Source: Vitis vinifera
Lineage: Eukaryota; Streptophyta; Magnoliopsida; Vitales; Vitaceae
Direction of reading: 5' to 3'
Assembly (NCBI RefSeq): GCF_030704535.1
Contig: NC_081822.1
Span: 12,269,001-12,333,000, forward strand
DNA length: 64,000 bases
Of the stretch, positions 10,650 to 20,917 are shown piece by piece (positions within the stretch are counted from its first letter, which is position 1; every line of letters starts with the position of its first letter). The position numbers and the translations under genes were made by a program. The notes beneath the pieces are model-generated. The model saw only the letters and a program-made list of their open reading frames with translations. It was not told where the DNA came from and did no database searches.

Positions 10650-11450
10650 CAACCAAAGGGGAGGATGACACTCTACTCTTAAAAGATGAAAAATTAGGGT
10701 TCCATTGACCATGTTTTCTGTTTTAAAAAGTTGTTTTTAAGTTCAAGAACAAAAAATTATTTTTGAGTGTTTTATGAAAATGAAAGTGTTTAGCAATTCT
10801 TTTTAAATAAAAGACAAAAAACTTATTTGTAAAAATTATTTTTATATATAAAATATAATTTGATTTAGAATTATTTGTTTAATGAAGAAGTTTAGAAAAA
10901 ATAAATAAAGAAATTTAGAAAAGCAAGATTGGTATTAAATGGTGAAAAGAGAAAAAGAATCATATCATAATCACTTTTATTTATTTTTTTATGGTTTTTT
11001 TTTTTATGTTTTGTTTCATTTTTAAAAACTAGTGAAAATAACTTCTACTTATTTTTTAAAAATTGTTATCAATTTCACTTTGTTTTTTAAAATTGTTCTC
11101 AAAAAACAATGACCAAAGAGGTTATTTAGCAACTAAAATATATAAATAAACAAAAAAGGGAAAGGAAATTTTATTTAAAAAATTGATGGCAAAATTTAGC
11201 AAAGAAGAAATTGACTAGGATACTTCATCCTCCTACCATTCCTAACTTTTCTCTAATTCTTAGTCATTTCTATTTCTATTTCTATTTCTCCTCAAACATA
11301 ATCGACTTCAAACGCAGTCCAAACCACCTCTTCCAAAAAAAAAAAAAAAGGTTATATTTGCAGACACATTTAGAAACCAAATCTTTTATCTTTTACAAAA
11401 TAAATGTAATCACTTGTTCCACACCGGTTCCGGCGTGTTATGCTGGTATT
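10650..11450 (+). repeat. Upstream copy of the promoter-proximal region
   Basis: This stretch matches 12610-12990, directly upstream of the intact gene. The common landmarks are 'AAACAAAAAAGGGAAAGGAA', a (TATTTC)n run (11265-11288), 'CAGTCCAAACCA', 'ACACATTTAGAAACCAAATC' and 'CCGGCGTGTTTT/ATG'-like sequence. It may be a tandem duplication that left a second, now distal, copy of promoter sequence. The open frame at 11211-11486 lies on this repeat and is not a gene. Confidence 0.65.
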
Positions 11451-12249
11451 AATTTTTTGATAATTTTGCATTTCACATATTATTAAATAATTGTTTTAAT
11501 TAATGGTATGTTCTCTTGAATTTTGGTTCTAAAAATTTTTAGTTTTTAAAATTTTGAGACTTAATTAAACAATGACTAATTTAGAAATAAATTATATAAT
11601 TATATTAGATTGTGTTCTATTTAATTATTTGCATTAATTGAATTTATGTTTAGCTTTAAATTTATATTTTACTAGTAGTGTCATTTTTATATAATAGATA
11701 ATTTTAAATAAAAACAAAATCTTATTACTTTTAGACTGTATTTGTTTGTCAAAAAATTCCTAGAAAAAAATATTAATAAAAATAATTTTCTTATATTTGA
11801 TTTTTACCATGAAACAAAAAAATAATAATAATTGACCTTAAACCTATTTTTTATTTTTTATTTTTAAATAATTTTTTCTTTTTATTTATTCTATTTTCTT
11901 CCCCTCATCCCATAACACCAAAAATGAAAAATGAGGGCCTTTATGGTTGCTATTATATGAGACATAAAAGCAAGGAAGCATGGTTAATCAACATGACGAT
12001 GAATGGAATCATACCAGCATAGATTAAAGCATGGTTATTCTATTTTCTTCCCCCTCATCAACACCAAAAATGATAAATGAGTGTTTTAATCATAATTTTT
12101 AGGTTTCATGGACATAGATTCAATTTATTCAAGTTGTAGTTTTAATCTTTTATGTAAAAATAAGTACTTATTTTATAGTTTTAAAAATCTATATTACATT
12201 ATAAAATCTAAAGAAGTAAAAAAATTTATATTTTACACTTTTAGGAAAG
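11451..12249. other. AT-rich intergenic DNA, no gene seen
   Basis: No supported gene. A short phrase beginning 'TATTCTATTTTCTTCCCC' occurs near 11889 and again near 12037, suggesting a small local duplication. Confidence 0.4.
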
Positions 12250-12677
12250 AATTTAAGGTTATATTTGATTCCAGAAAAATTTGAGGAAGAATATAAGGAA
12301 AAAAAAATAAAATAAAAAATAAAATTAAAGTTATTAAATTATTTTTATTTGTTACTTCAAGCTTATTTTAATTGTTTTAACTTATCAATATAAAAATTAA
12401 ATAATTTAAAAATATATGAATTTTTAACTAATTTTAATTATATTTAATTTTCTTTGATTTTTTTTTTTATAATAATCAAATATGAGAAAATCATTTTTTT
12501 TTAATTTTTTTCTTTTGTAACCTAAAAATTACAAATTTTTTACTAAGTTTTTGTTCCATAAAAAAATGCATTATTATTTATTTCTTTTCAAAAATGAAAC
12601 TAATAAAGTATGTCATGTGAATTTTAATTGCTCTTAGACATTAAGGAAAAAGCTGAAAAATTAATAATTAAAATTTC

Positions 12678-12724
<47 letters not shown>

Positions 12725-13152
12725 AAAAAAGGGAAAGAAAAAAATTTTAAAAAAATTAATAGCAAAATTTAGTAAAAAGGAAATTGAGTCGGATACTTCA
12801 TGCTCTTAACATTTGTCACTAATTCTATTTCTATTTCTATTTCTATTTCTCAAACATAACCAACTTCAAATACAGTCCAAACCAAATCTTCCAAAAAAAA
12901 AACAAAAGACAAATTATATTTGCAAACACATTTAGAAACCAAATCTTTTACAAAATAGATATAATCACTTTTTCCAACTGTTCCGCCGTGTTTTGAATGA
13001 CGCTTAATCTTAAAAACTGAGATTACATTCCATTTCACCTCCTGCTTCCCCTTTTCTCTCTCTCTCGCGCTCCCGCTCTCTCTCTCTCTCATCCATTCCC
13101 CTTTTTAACTTCTTCAGTCCAGACTCCATCATTTCTCATTGATTTCAATCAC
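12250..13152 (+). promoter_or_regulatory. Upstream region of the 217-aa gene, including a (TA)n microsatellite
   Basis: The proximal ~150 bp (about 13030-13110) is a CT-rich tract, common in plant core promoters and 5' UTRs. Further upstream the region carries a (TATTTC)n run near 12820-12850 and a long (TA)n tract at 12680-12720. Related copies lie at 1985-2502 and 10650-11450. No clear TATA box outside the AT-rich repeats can be assigned. Confidence 0.4.
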
Positions 13153-14037
13153 ATGAATTTGCCAATTCTTGGAGCCACAATGAAGAGAAAGAGTTGCAGT
13201 CCTTGCGACTCTCTCGTGAGCTTGTTTGACGATGATGAATTGGAGGTTTCTAAAATCCTGTTCGAAATTCCTCGGATAATCTTCCAATCTGAGAATCGCA
13301 ATCGTCTTTTAGTCGCTTGGGGCGTTAGGAAGAGAAGATCTGCCATTGATCCTGACTTATATCCGCCTTCTGTTCCTTCATCGTCGTCGCCTCATCTTCC
13401 CAGTTCTTGTGTGGGTCCGACTTGTGACGATGATGATCCTCCAGCGAAGGTTGAACCTTCCAGCCCTGCCACGCCTCTCTCCTTCTCCCCCAGCGAATCT
13501 GATGGCAAGTCTAAGCGCTCTAAGAAGAGTGTTTCATCTAAAAAGGTATCTTTCTCAAATCTCCGATTTCCGATTTCTCATTCGTTTTGCTGTGTTTTTT
13601 TTTGGGTAGTTTCCTTTTTTTATTTTCCCATTTTTGTTTTCAGTTCTTGATATTTGAAATACTATGTTACCCATGTCCTGTTCCTGTATTTGACCGTTAT
13701 TATTATTCTTATTTTAAATTTCTGAAAAAAAAAAAAAAAAACTGACATCTTTGCGACTACTTTTCTTGTTGTCCAGAAGAAGGAAATTTTGTTGAAGATG
13801 ATTGAGGATTTGACTCATCAGAAAGAGTTCCTAAAGACGGTGACTCATCAGAAGAAGGAGACTCTTGGACCGGAACTAGTTGCGCCGTTGGATCTCAACC
13901 TCAGTATTGCTCTGAACGCTGATACCACACAACTAAAGAGGGCTGCAGCTGCTCAGGCCAGGAAGAAGAGGCTTCAGATTTACAAAGTGAAGAAATCCAA
14001 AGGCTGTTCAAGTCCCTCTATCCTCTCTTTTGGTTAG
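13153..14037 (+). CDS. Plant-specific 217-aa protein of unknown function, two exons
   Basis: Exons 13153-13545 and 13777-14037 join in frame to 217 residues plus stop, with a 231-bp GT/AG intron. The first ATG is used here; the ATG at 13180 (MKRKS...) is also possible because the homologous copies conserve sequence from that Met. The N-terminal part has an acidic DDDELEVSKILFEIPRII segment and then WGVRKRRSAI. The middle is rich in Ser and Pro with SSPATPLSFSPSESDG. The second exon begins with a heptad-like KKEILLKMIEDLTHQKEFL. The C-terminus has LGPELVAPLDLNLSIAL and a basic AAQARKKRLQIYKVKK tail. The composition suggests a nuclear protein with a short coiled coil, but that is inference. Compared with its broken copy at 3726-4420 it lacks one 25-codon exon. 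I do not recognise a named family. Confidence 0.75.
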
Positions 14038-14950
14038 CGGTTCAAGATTGGTTCATCTCTTCAATGGAAGTTTTATTTTCCCAGAATTTTTATGATGGAT
14101 TCAATCTCTGATACAATAGATATACCTTTGTTGTTATATTTCATCTCTTCAACAAATTTAGTAATAAGCAGGATACAAATCAATTCTTGAATGTACAGTG
14201 ACTGTCGCAATGCAACAATTGTAAACAATTATTAATTTTGGTGTTGCTCTGCTATTTCATCTGTGCTTATATATAGAAGACATGGAGCCATAGCAGTTGA
14301 GCATAGCGGTGAATGAAGAGTGGCAATGAGTGTTGACTGTTGAGGATGGAATATGAAAAAGGGATCCTTATGTTTTCTCATATTTCATGGACTTTTGTTC
14401 TGATTTGTCAAAGACAAAATAAAACTCTGGATTAAAATATGCGGTACAAGTGAGTCCCTCACCAAACAAGCTCGTGAAAGCTGTAAATAAGAAGCGCACA
14501 ATCCAAGTTGTTTAAGGAATTGACTGCTTGTTACTTAAATAGACATCCATATCGTATCGTTTAAATGCGGACATGGAAAACTGATGATTGCATAGAAAAT
14601 TTGGTAAGATTAAACGGCTACTTTTCCTTACAATTTCCATCTGGTTTCAACTAAAAACCCAATGACATACCAGCAAAATGAGATCCCTAATACAACAAAG
14701 AATGGCCCACCTCATCCCTTTGGACACCCCAGTTGTAAAAATGAGAAATCCTTATTCAGATGCTTGAATAGAACACAACCCACAAACATTATATTATGGA
14801 AGAGAAGATTCAAACCAGGTGACGATACAAACAAGCTGCAAGCAAAATGGAAATAAATCTGAAACTATAACAGCCACATATAGTAGTAGCAGATAAATGG
14901 GCAAAGCTTAGGTGCTCATCTCCCAAAATCTTATTTAGGCTTTAAGGCTT
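14038..14950. other. 3' flank of the 217-aa gene and spacer to tubulin
   Basis: The gene's 3' UTR probably ends in the first 100-200 bp. From about 14300 to 14640 the sequence is the original of the inverted copy at 2503-2885. The open frame at 14662-14856 lies in the probable 3' UTR of the convergent tubulin gene and resembles nothing known. Confidence 0.5.
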
Positions 14951-17900
14951 TTAGGCCTCATAATTCTCTTCTGGGCCCTCCTCATACTCACCCTCGTCAT
15001 CAGCAGTTGCATCCTGGTATTGCTGGTATTCTGACACCAAATCATTCATGTTGCTCTCTGCTTCCGTGAATTCCATCTCATCCATTCCTTCCCCAGTATA
15101 CCAGTGCAAGAAAGCCTTGCGCCTGAACATGGCTGTGAACTGCTCGCTCACCCTCCTGAACATCTCCTGGATTGAAGTGGAGTTCCCCACAAATGTAGAT
15201 GCCATCTTCAGACCTCTTGGTGGAATATCGCACACACTGGATTTCACGTTATTAGGAATCCACTCCACAAAATATGACGAGTTTTTGTTTTGCACATTGA
15301 TCATCTGTTCGTCCACCTCCTTGGTGCTCATCTTTCCCCTGAACATGGCCGAGGCAGTCAGGTAGCGGCCATGCCGAGGGTCAGCCGCACACATCATGTT
15401 CTTGGCATCCCACATTTGCTGAGTTAGCTCTGGCACTGTGAGGGAGATGTACTGCTGGGATCCACGAGAGGTGAGTGGTGCAAAACCCACCATAAAGAAA
15501 TGAAGGCGAGGGAACGGGATCAGATTCACAGCCAGCTTGCGGAGGTCTGAGTTCAGCTGGCCAGGGAACCTCAGGCAGCAAGTCACCCCACTCATAGTCG
15601 CAGAGATCAAGTGGTTCAGGTCACCAACTGCACACCCAAGATAGAAGAAAGTTTTAATATCAATTTTCCTCATTTTCATACTAATTATCCTAAAAATAAT
15701 TTAGTACTCACAGCTAGGAGTGCTGAGCTTGAGAGTCCTGAAACAAATATCATAAAGAGCCTCATTGTCCAGAACCATGCATTCGTCAGCATTCTCTACC
15801 AACTGGTGCACTGAGAGGGTGGCATTATATGGCTCCACAACTGTGTCAGAGACCTTTGGAGATGGGAAGACGGAGAAAGTGAGCATCATTCTATCTGGGT
15901 ATTCCTCTCTCATCTTTGATATCAGGAGGGTCCCCATGCCAGAACCAGTGCCTCCTCCAAGTGAATGGCACACTTGAAAACCTGGCCCACACAAAAAAGC
16001 AACACACTGAGCGCGTCAGCCAAATTAGAATGATTTTTACCTCACTTTTACCAGCCAATTTCCTTATATAGTACGTATGGAAAAATTCACCGACAACTCA
16101 ATAAATATCAATTTCTTCCTGGAGAAGGAAAGAAGTTGTTGAATGCTTCCCATGATCTTGTAGTAAACCAGTGTTTACTTTTAGCTCAACAAGGACAGAC
16201 CATAATAGAGCCAAAATTAGACTTCAGATTTCTAATGTCCAGCATCTTTTGAATAATTGAGTTAAAGCTAAGTCACTTAAAATGCAATCACTGTCCATAG
16301 GATTACAAATCACTTTCAGGAAAATGCAGTCACATATCAGTAAAATGAGCAAAACTGTTCCATCCAAAACTTTTAGAGTATCAATTCCACATTGTCTTGT
16401 TCATGAGGCACGCTCAAGAAAGGAAAAGAAATGCTTGGCTCTAGAAGGATGTCCAAATAATGTTTGCAACAAGTACAAAAGAATTGCATTATTTGGGGTT
16501 AGCTATGCACAATCTGGTTTCACCCTTCTACTCCGGACAACTCTTCCGATCATTGCAATTATCAATAGGAGCAGTAATCAAATGTTTTGAAATGGTTATT
16601 CTTTACTAGACAGAAAAAATGATAATAGTCAACACTCTTGCTTTATTAAATTTCCTTTTGTACCACTACTCAGATACGGATCTTTCCAGGTGAAAAGGTG
16701 TACATAAAAATCGAGATATTAATTGATTGTTTACCATAATGTACTTCATCATGTCAAGGATGTGTTGGCTGACCTGGATCAGAGACAACACTAGAGCCCC
16801 ATGTCCGTGCCATATTAGCGAGCCCCACAAGGCAACATCGATGGTCTTGAAAGTCTTTTACTACCATAACTCCATTTCCCTAAGATTTCCCGTTTCATGC
16901 CCAATTGGTAAAAGGAAAAAATCCTTGTTGGTCCTGCAGGATCTTATTTGTTGGGCAATCAAAATCATACCGGAAAGGATATTAGTATATTTTTATTTTT
17001 TAAATATACAATTTGGGAATAAGACACTTGTGTCTGCACACCAGACAAAAAGGGGCCTACTATACGTCCAATGAGGCTCAACCTTATCCTTGTTTCATCA
17101 CACACATCACCAACCCTTGACGACAGCAAATAATTAAATACAATGAATAAAGCAATATAGCATTATTGGCATGACTGCCCTTAAACCAGGTTGGCAATGA
17201 ACAATATATTTTATAATTACAGCCTGGAAAATAGGATCTAATTATAATATAAAGGCTATTCATACATTTTAAATTCATAATTATACAAAATATGGTAACA
17301 AGTTTGGGCATAAAGTTATTCGAACAAACAATTTGCAAAGCTAAAAGGAAACAAGGTTTGCAAAGGTAAAAAAGGAACCACATCCGGAATGAGATTGCAT
17401 CAATTTCAGAATTTCAGAGTCCAAACAGATTAAAGAACCATAGTACTATAAGAAAATAACAATAATCGTTTTTAAAATTCTTAATTCTTCAGGGGAACTG
17501 TGCTGGGAGATTTCACCGCATAAGTTAAGTTAATGGCATTGACAAAAAAACAGAATATTGCCAAAGAATATATAACGTCATTTGCACTGAAATCTAAATT
17601 GTTATAACTTATTTCAATTATCATAAGATCTGATCAGGAGACACAGAAGTAATTTTCGGACAACGTAACTATTGAGAGATTTTTACACTAAACAAACAGC
17701 CCTGATAAAACACTAGAATAAAAGAAGAGGCTACTGGAATTATACACTCTAGTATCAAGCATTAATTAATAATGATTTTGAAATCTCAAGATTGCAAACT
17801 TAATTCCAACTCTCAGATCCTCTTCCGATCTGAGATCCAAGTAAGCTCTCCAGGACTCCAACCGATAAATTATAGCAAAGGCACATAATCCTACCCATCC

Positions 17901-18499
17901 ATCCACTTGGTTCCTGAGAGGATTGTTAGAAAAAGAAATGAAAATTCGGAATCAACATAACTGAAACTGAATTTCCAACTCTTTTGCCTTTTAGTCCCCG
18001 ATTTCCCAGCAACCAAGCAGAATGCAGGCTTCAATCACACATAAAAAATACTAAAACGAAAATTGCTCACACTAACGAAGTTAAACAAAAACAAATCACC
18101 TTGCATGCAATCACAATTCTCAGCCTCCTTGCGAACAACATCGAGAACCGCATCAATCAACTCCGCCCCCTCAGTATAATGACCCTTGGCCCAATTGTTG
18201 CCGGCACCGGACTGACCAAAAACGAAATTATCAGGGCGAAAGATCTGCCCATACGGTCCCGATCTGATACTGTCCATAGTCCCAGGCTCAAGATCCATGA
18301 GAACAGCCCTGGGAACGTACCTTCCACCAGAAGCCTCATTGTAGTAGACATTGATCCTCTCCAACTGAAGATCAGATGAACCATCTCCGTTGTACCTCCC
18401 AGTGGGATCCACACCGTGCTCGTCGCAGATGACCTCCCAGAACTTGGATCCAATTTGGTTACCGCATTGGCCTCCCTGAACGTGCAAGATCTCCCTCAT
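14951..18499 (-). CDS. TUB: Beta-tubulin, three exons, 448 aa
   Basis: Beta-tubulin pairs with alpha-tubulin to form the GTP-binding dimer of microtubules. Exons 18499-18100, 15981-15712 and 15627-14951 give 449 codons including TAA. All borders are GT/AG, and splitting a Gly codon and a Phe codon restores the expected residues. The protein starts [17 protein letters not shown], so it has the MREI tetrapeptide linked to autoregulation of beta-tubulin mRNA. It carries the nucleotide-binding loop GGGTGSG (residues 142-148 of this model) and [16 protein letters not shown]. It ends in an acidic, Tyr-containing tail ([15 protein letters not shown]) that binds microtubule-associated proteins. Length matches plant beta-tubulins (~445-450). 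Intron 1 is long (2118 bp) and intron 2 is 84 bp. Identification is firm; which isotype it is cannot be told from sequence alone. Confidence 0.96.
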
Positions 18500-18760
18500 C
18501 GTTTTTGTGTTTGGAGAGAATGAAAATGAAAACGAAAACCAAAAATTGAGTGGTGGTGGTGATGGTGGTTGTGGAGGAGTTCGCGGGAGGCAGTGAGACT
18601 CGGGTGGCGTCCGCTATTAATTGACAGCGAGATTTTTATTTTTATTTTTGTTTTTATTTTTTGAAATGACGAGTCACGTGCCTGGTGGGCATGGGCTAGG
18701 TATAATGCCACAACCGCCTGACACTTGCCACGTGCATCACCGCTCTCATGCTCCCACATT
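18500..18760 (-). promoter_or_regulatory. Tubulin promoter and 5' UTR with two G-boxes
   Basis: Two CACGTG palindromes lie upstream of the tubulin start at 18675-18680 and 18729-18734, the second within GCCACGTGCA. G-boxes bind bZIP and bHLH factors. A (GGT/CACC)-rich stretch at 18548-18570 falls in the probable 5' leader. No convincing TATA box is seen. Confidence 0.5.
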
Positions 18761-19135
18761 TATTTTATATTTTCATCTCTATAATTTTGGATTTTTTTTG
18801 GGGTAAATCAGATAATGGACTTAATTTTAAATCAATGCTACAATTAGAACATTTAGGCTTATTGAGTATATCGACATTATAAATTTATAAACCTTATTAT
18901 ATAACCAATTGGATGGGTTCAAGTTATCAGACTCCCAATCCAATACAAGCCCAACTTTATTTTAGGCTGTAATTTTTCTTGTTCAAGTTGAATTAAAATT
19001 ACAAATTAAATTCCTTGAATTTATTTTATTATAAAAAAAAATCAAATATAATTAAAATTATTAAAAAGTTTACATATCTTAAAATTATTTAATCTTTATA
19101 TTAAAATTTAATATAAAACCCTTCTTACAGTAACA
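18761..19135. other. AT-rich spacer between tubulin promoter and the decayed gene
   Basis: No gene signal. The last ten bases before the ATG at 19136 include CTTCTTACAG, which looks like a splice acceptor, so an upstream leader exon may lie in this spacer. Confidence 0.35.
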
Positions 19136-20013
19136 ATGAACTCCCTGTCAATATCGACTCTCCATCCCTTGAACCAAGATACCCATCCCCTTCACCCCAA
19201 GATTAAGGTAACTTGTAAATCTTCCTTTTTTCTTTATACCTATTTTTTTTATGAAATTTTTTTTTTTTTTTTTTAACACATTGGTATAATAACTGATATA
19301 ACTAGGTTGAAGCAATTGAAAATTCTAATTAAACTATCATCAGACGTAAGTTATTGTTTTGTGTGTTGCAAGACTAAAGATGAGGATCACATGTTGAAGC
19401 TTGTGGAAGACTCAACCAATTGCAAAGCAGATCTTCGAAAGGTAAGTTGGAATCCTCCCTCTCCATTTTTTTATTTTTTTTAATATTATATATATATATA
19501 TTGAATTTTGTAATGTAGGAATAGTAAAGGTTTTTCTAATTTCCCTACTTTTCCCTTGCAATCAGGCAATAGGGAATGTGGAAGTGTATTACGCCAGGCT
19601 AGGATTTCAATAAGTATTGGTATCGGAAAGCAGAGTATTGCAGCCAGACTGAGAATCAGTATGATGAATAGGGCTTTGAGTTGACCCGGTTAACACTTTG
19701 CAACCGAAAACATGTGAATCCGAGTCTTTGACTCGGGCAATCTATGCTGGGCTAGACCAGCCCCTACGCAGCAATTTATGTCAATCCTAATTATATTATT
19801 CTTATTGTTTATACCACTTAATTTTTTATTTTATTTATGTTTGCAGTTAAGGTTCTTTTCAAAATGGGCAGAGGCCCGTCAGGGCTAGGGGTTTTGATAA
19901 ATGGCATGGAAGTAGAACCTCCATACCAGCCTCCCACCGTTGAAAAAATTGCGTGGGTTCAGTCCCGTGATGAAGCAAATTGCCTGATAACCAATCAGTC
20001 ACCCTTTTTTTAA
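19136..20013 (+). pseudogene. Possible decayed multi-exon gene of unknown family
   Basis: Three phase-0 exon candidates join in one frame across good GT/AG introns: 19136-19207 (MNSLSISTLHPLNQDTHPL...), 19373-19441 (TKDEDHMLKLVEDSTNCKAD...) and 19566-19613 (AIGNVEVYYARLGFQ, then TAA). Directly after the stop, the next frame reads KYWYRKAEYCSQTENQYDE before a stop, as if one extra base near 19607 had shifted the frame. Beyond a further TTTGCAG acceptor a fourth open stretch (about 19847-20013) reads VLFKMGRGPSGLGVLINGME and ends in TAA. The coherent codon texture suggests former coding sequence. I do not recognise the family. An intact 62-residue peptide gene ending at 19613 is the alternative. 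Confidence 0.4.
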
Positions 20014-20917
20014 TCGGTGATCAGATGGTACAAATTGCATCATAATCAGGCATTTGACAGATCATCAGATGACAAACACAGGCCCAAATAAACAGCCGAA
20101 TAAGTCCAACAACAAAGAACAGAATCATTGATCAAGGAACCAACTCAAATAGAAATTTGTCCACCATATCTACTGAACACAGAAAGCCATTCTTGCTTAG
20201 GCAAGAAGGCTTGAGATCACAATTGATCAAAAGCTCCCAATTGTACAGGCTCTAAGAGCATCCAAAGAAGGATTTCTGTAGTTTTTTTTTTTTTTTTTTC
20301 TTTGCTTAAGGCATCTGTGTCTAATTAAAGAAAATTTACCTAATTTGTTAATGGAGAGAGATATTAAATGGAGAACTTAAGAATAATTTTGCACTATTTT
20401 GTAATCTAGACCACTCTTCCTGGATAATTAGCCCCTCAAAATCACAAAGTTTTAAGTCAGGTATGTTCCAGAAGTACAACAATGCGGATGACTCTTCCTC
20501 TCAATGTAGCTGTTTACTAGAGAAACCAGATACCTGATTTCCTTCCTGAGTTCTAATAGCACATCTGAGGCTTAGTATTCTGATAAGCAAATACTGAAAC
20601 CAGCTTTTCAGCTTCCCACCTTCCCTTCTCCATTTTTTCCTAGTAATAAACCAAAAAAAAAATTGTGTGCCACCAAGCATATTAGGAGCATATAATTTCA
20701 GTCTTTTTTTCATTTCCCTCAACCAAACGTTGGAACTGAAAAGCTCTCACAAGGGGAAATCATTTTAATCCAGTCATATAAAAAAAAAAAAAAAAAAAGT
20801 TCAGTCATATGAAAGAACAACAACAAAAAGTATAAATTGAAGCCAACTTTACACGATTGCTATACTATATAGGATGGCAGAAGAAACATTACAAGTGAAG
20901 CCACTGCAGTAGTGCTG
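20014..20917. other. Intergenic DNA and probable 3' UTR of the BRE gene
   Basis: The last ~60-200 bp before 20918 should be BRE 3' UTR on the minus strand. The rest shows no coding frame of interest; 20501-20722 is an isolated open frame without family resemblance. Poly-T and poly-A runs occur near 20285 and 20780. Confidence 0.45.

Noticed and set aside
11211-11486. 91-codon open frame
   Set aside because: It lies on the duplicated promoter sequence with a (TATTTC)n run and poly-A.
19940-19965. tRNA T-arm-like 'GGGTTCAGTCCCGTG'
   Set aside because: No matching acceptor, D or anticodon arms are present around it.
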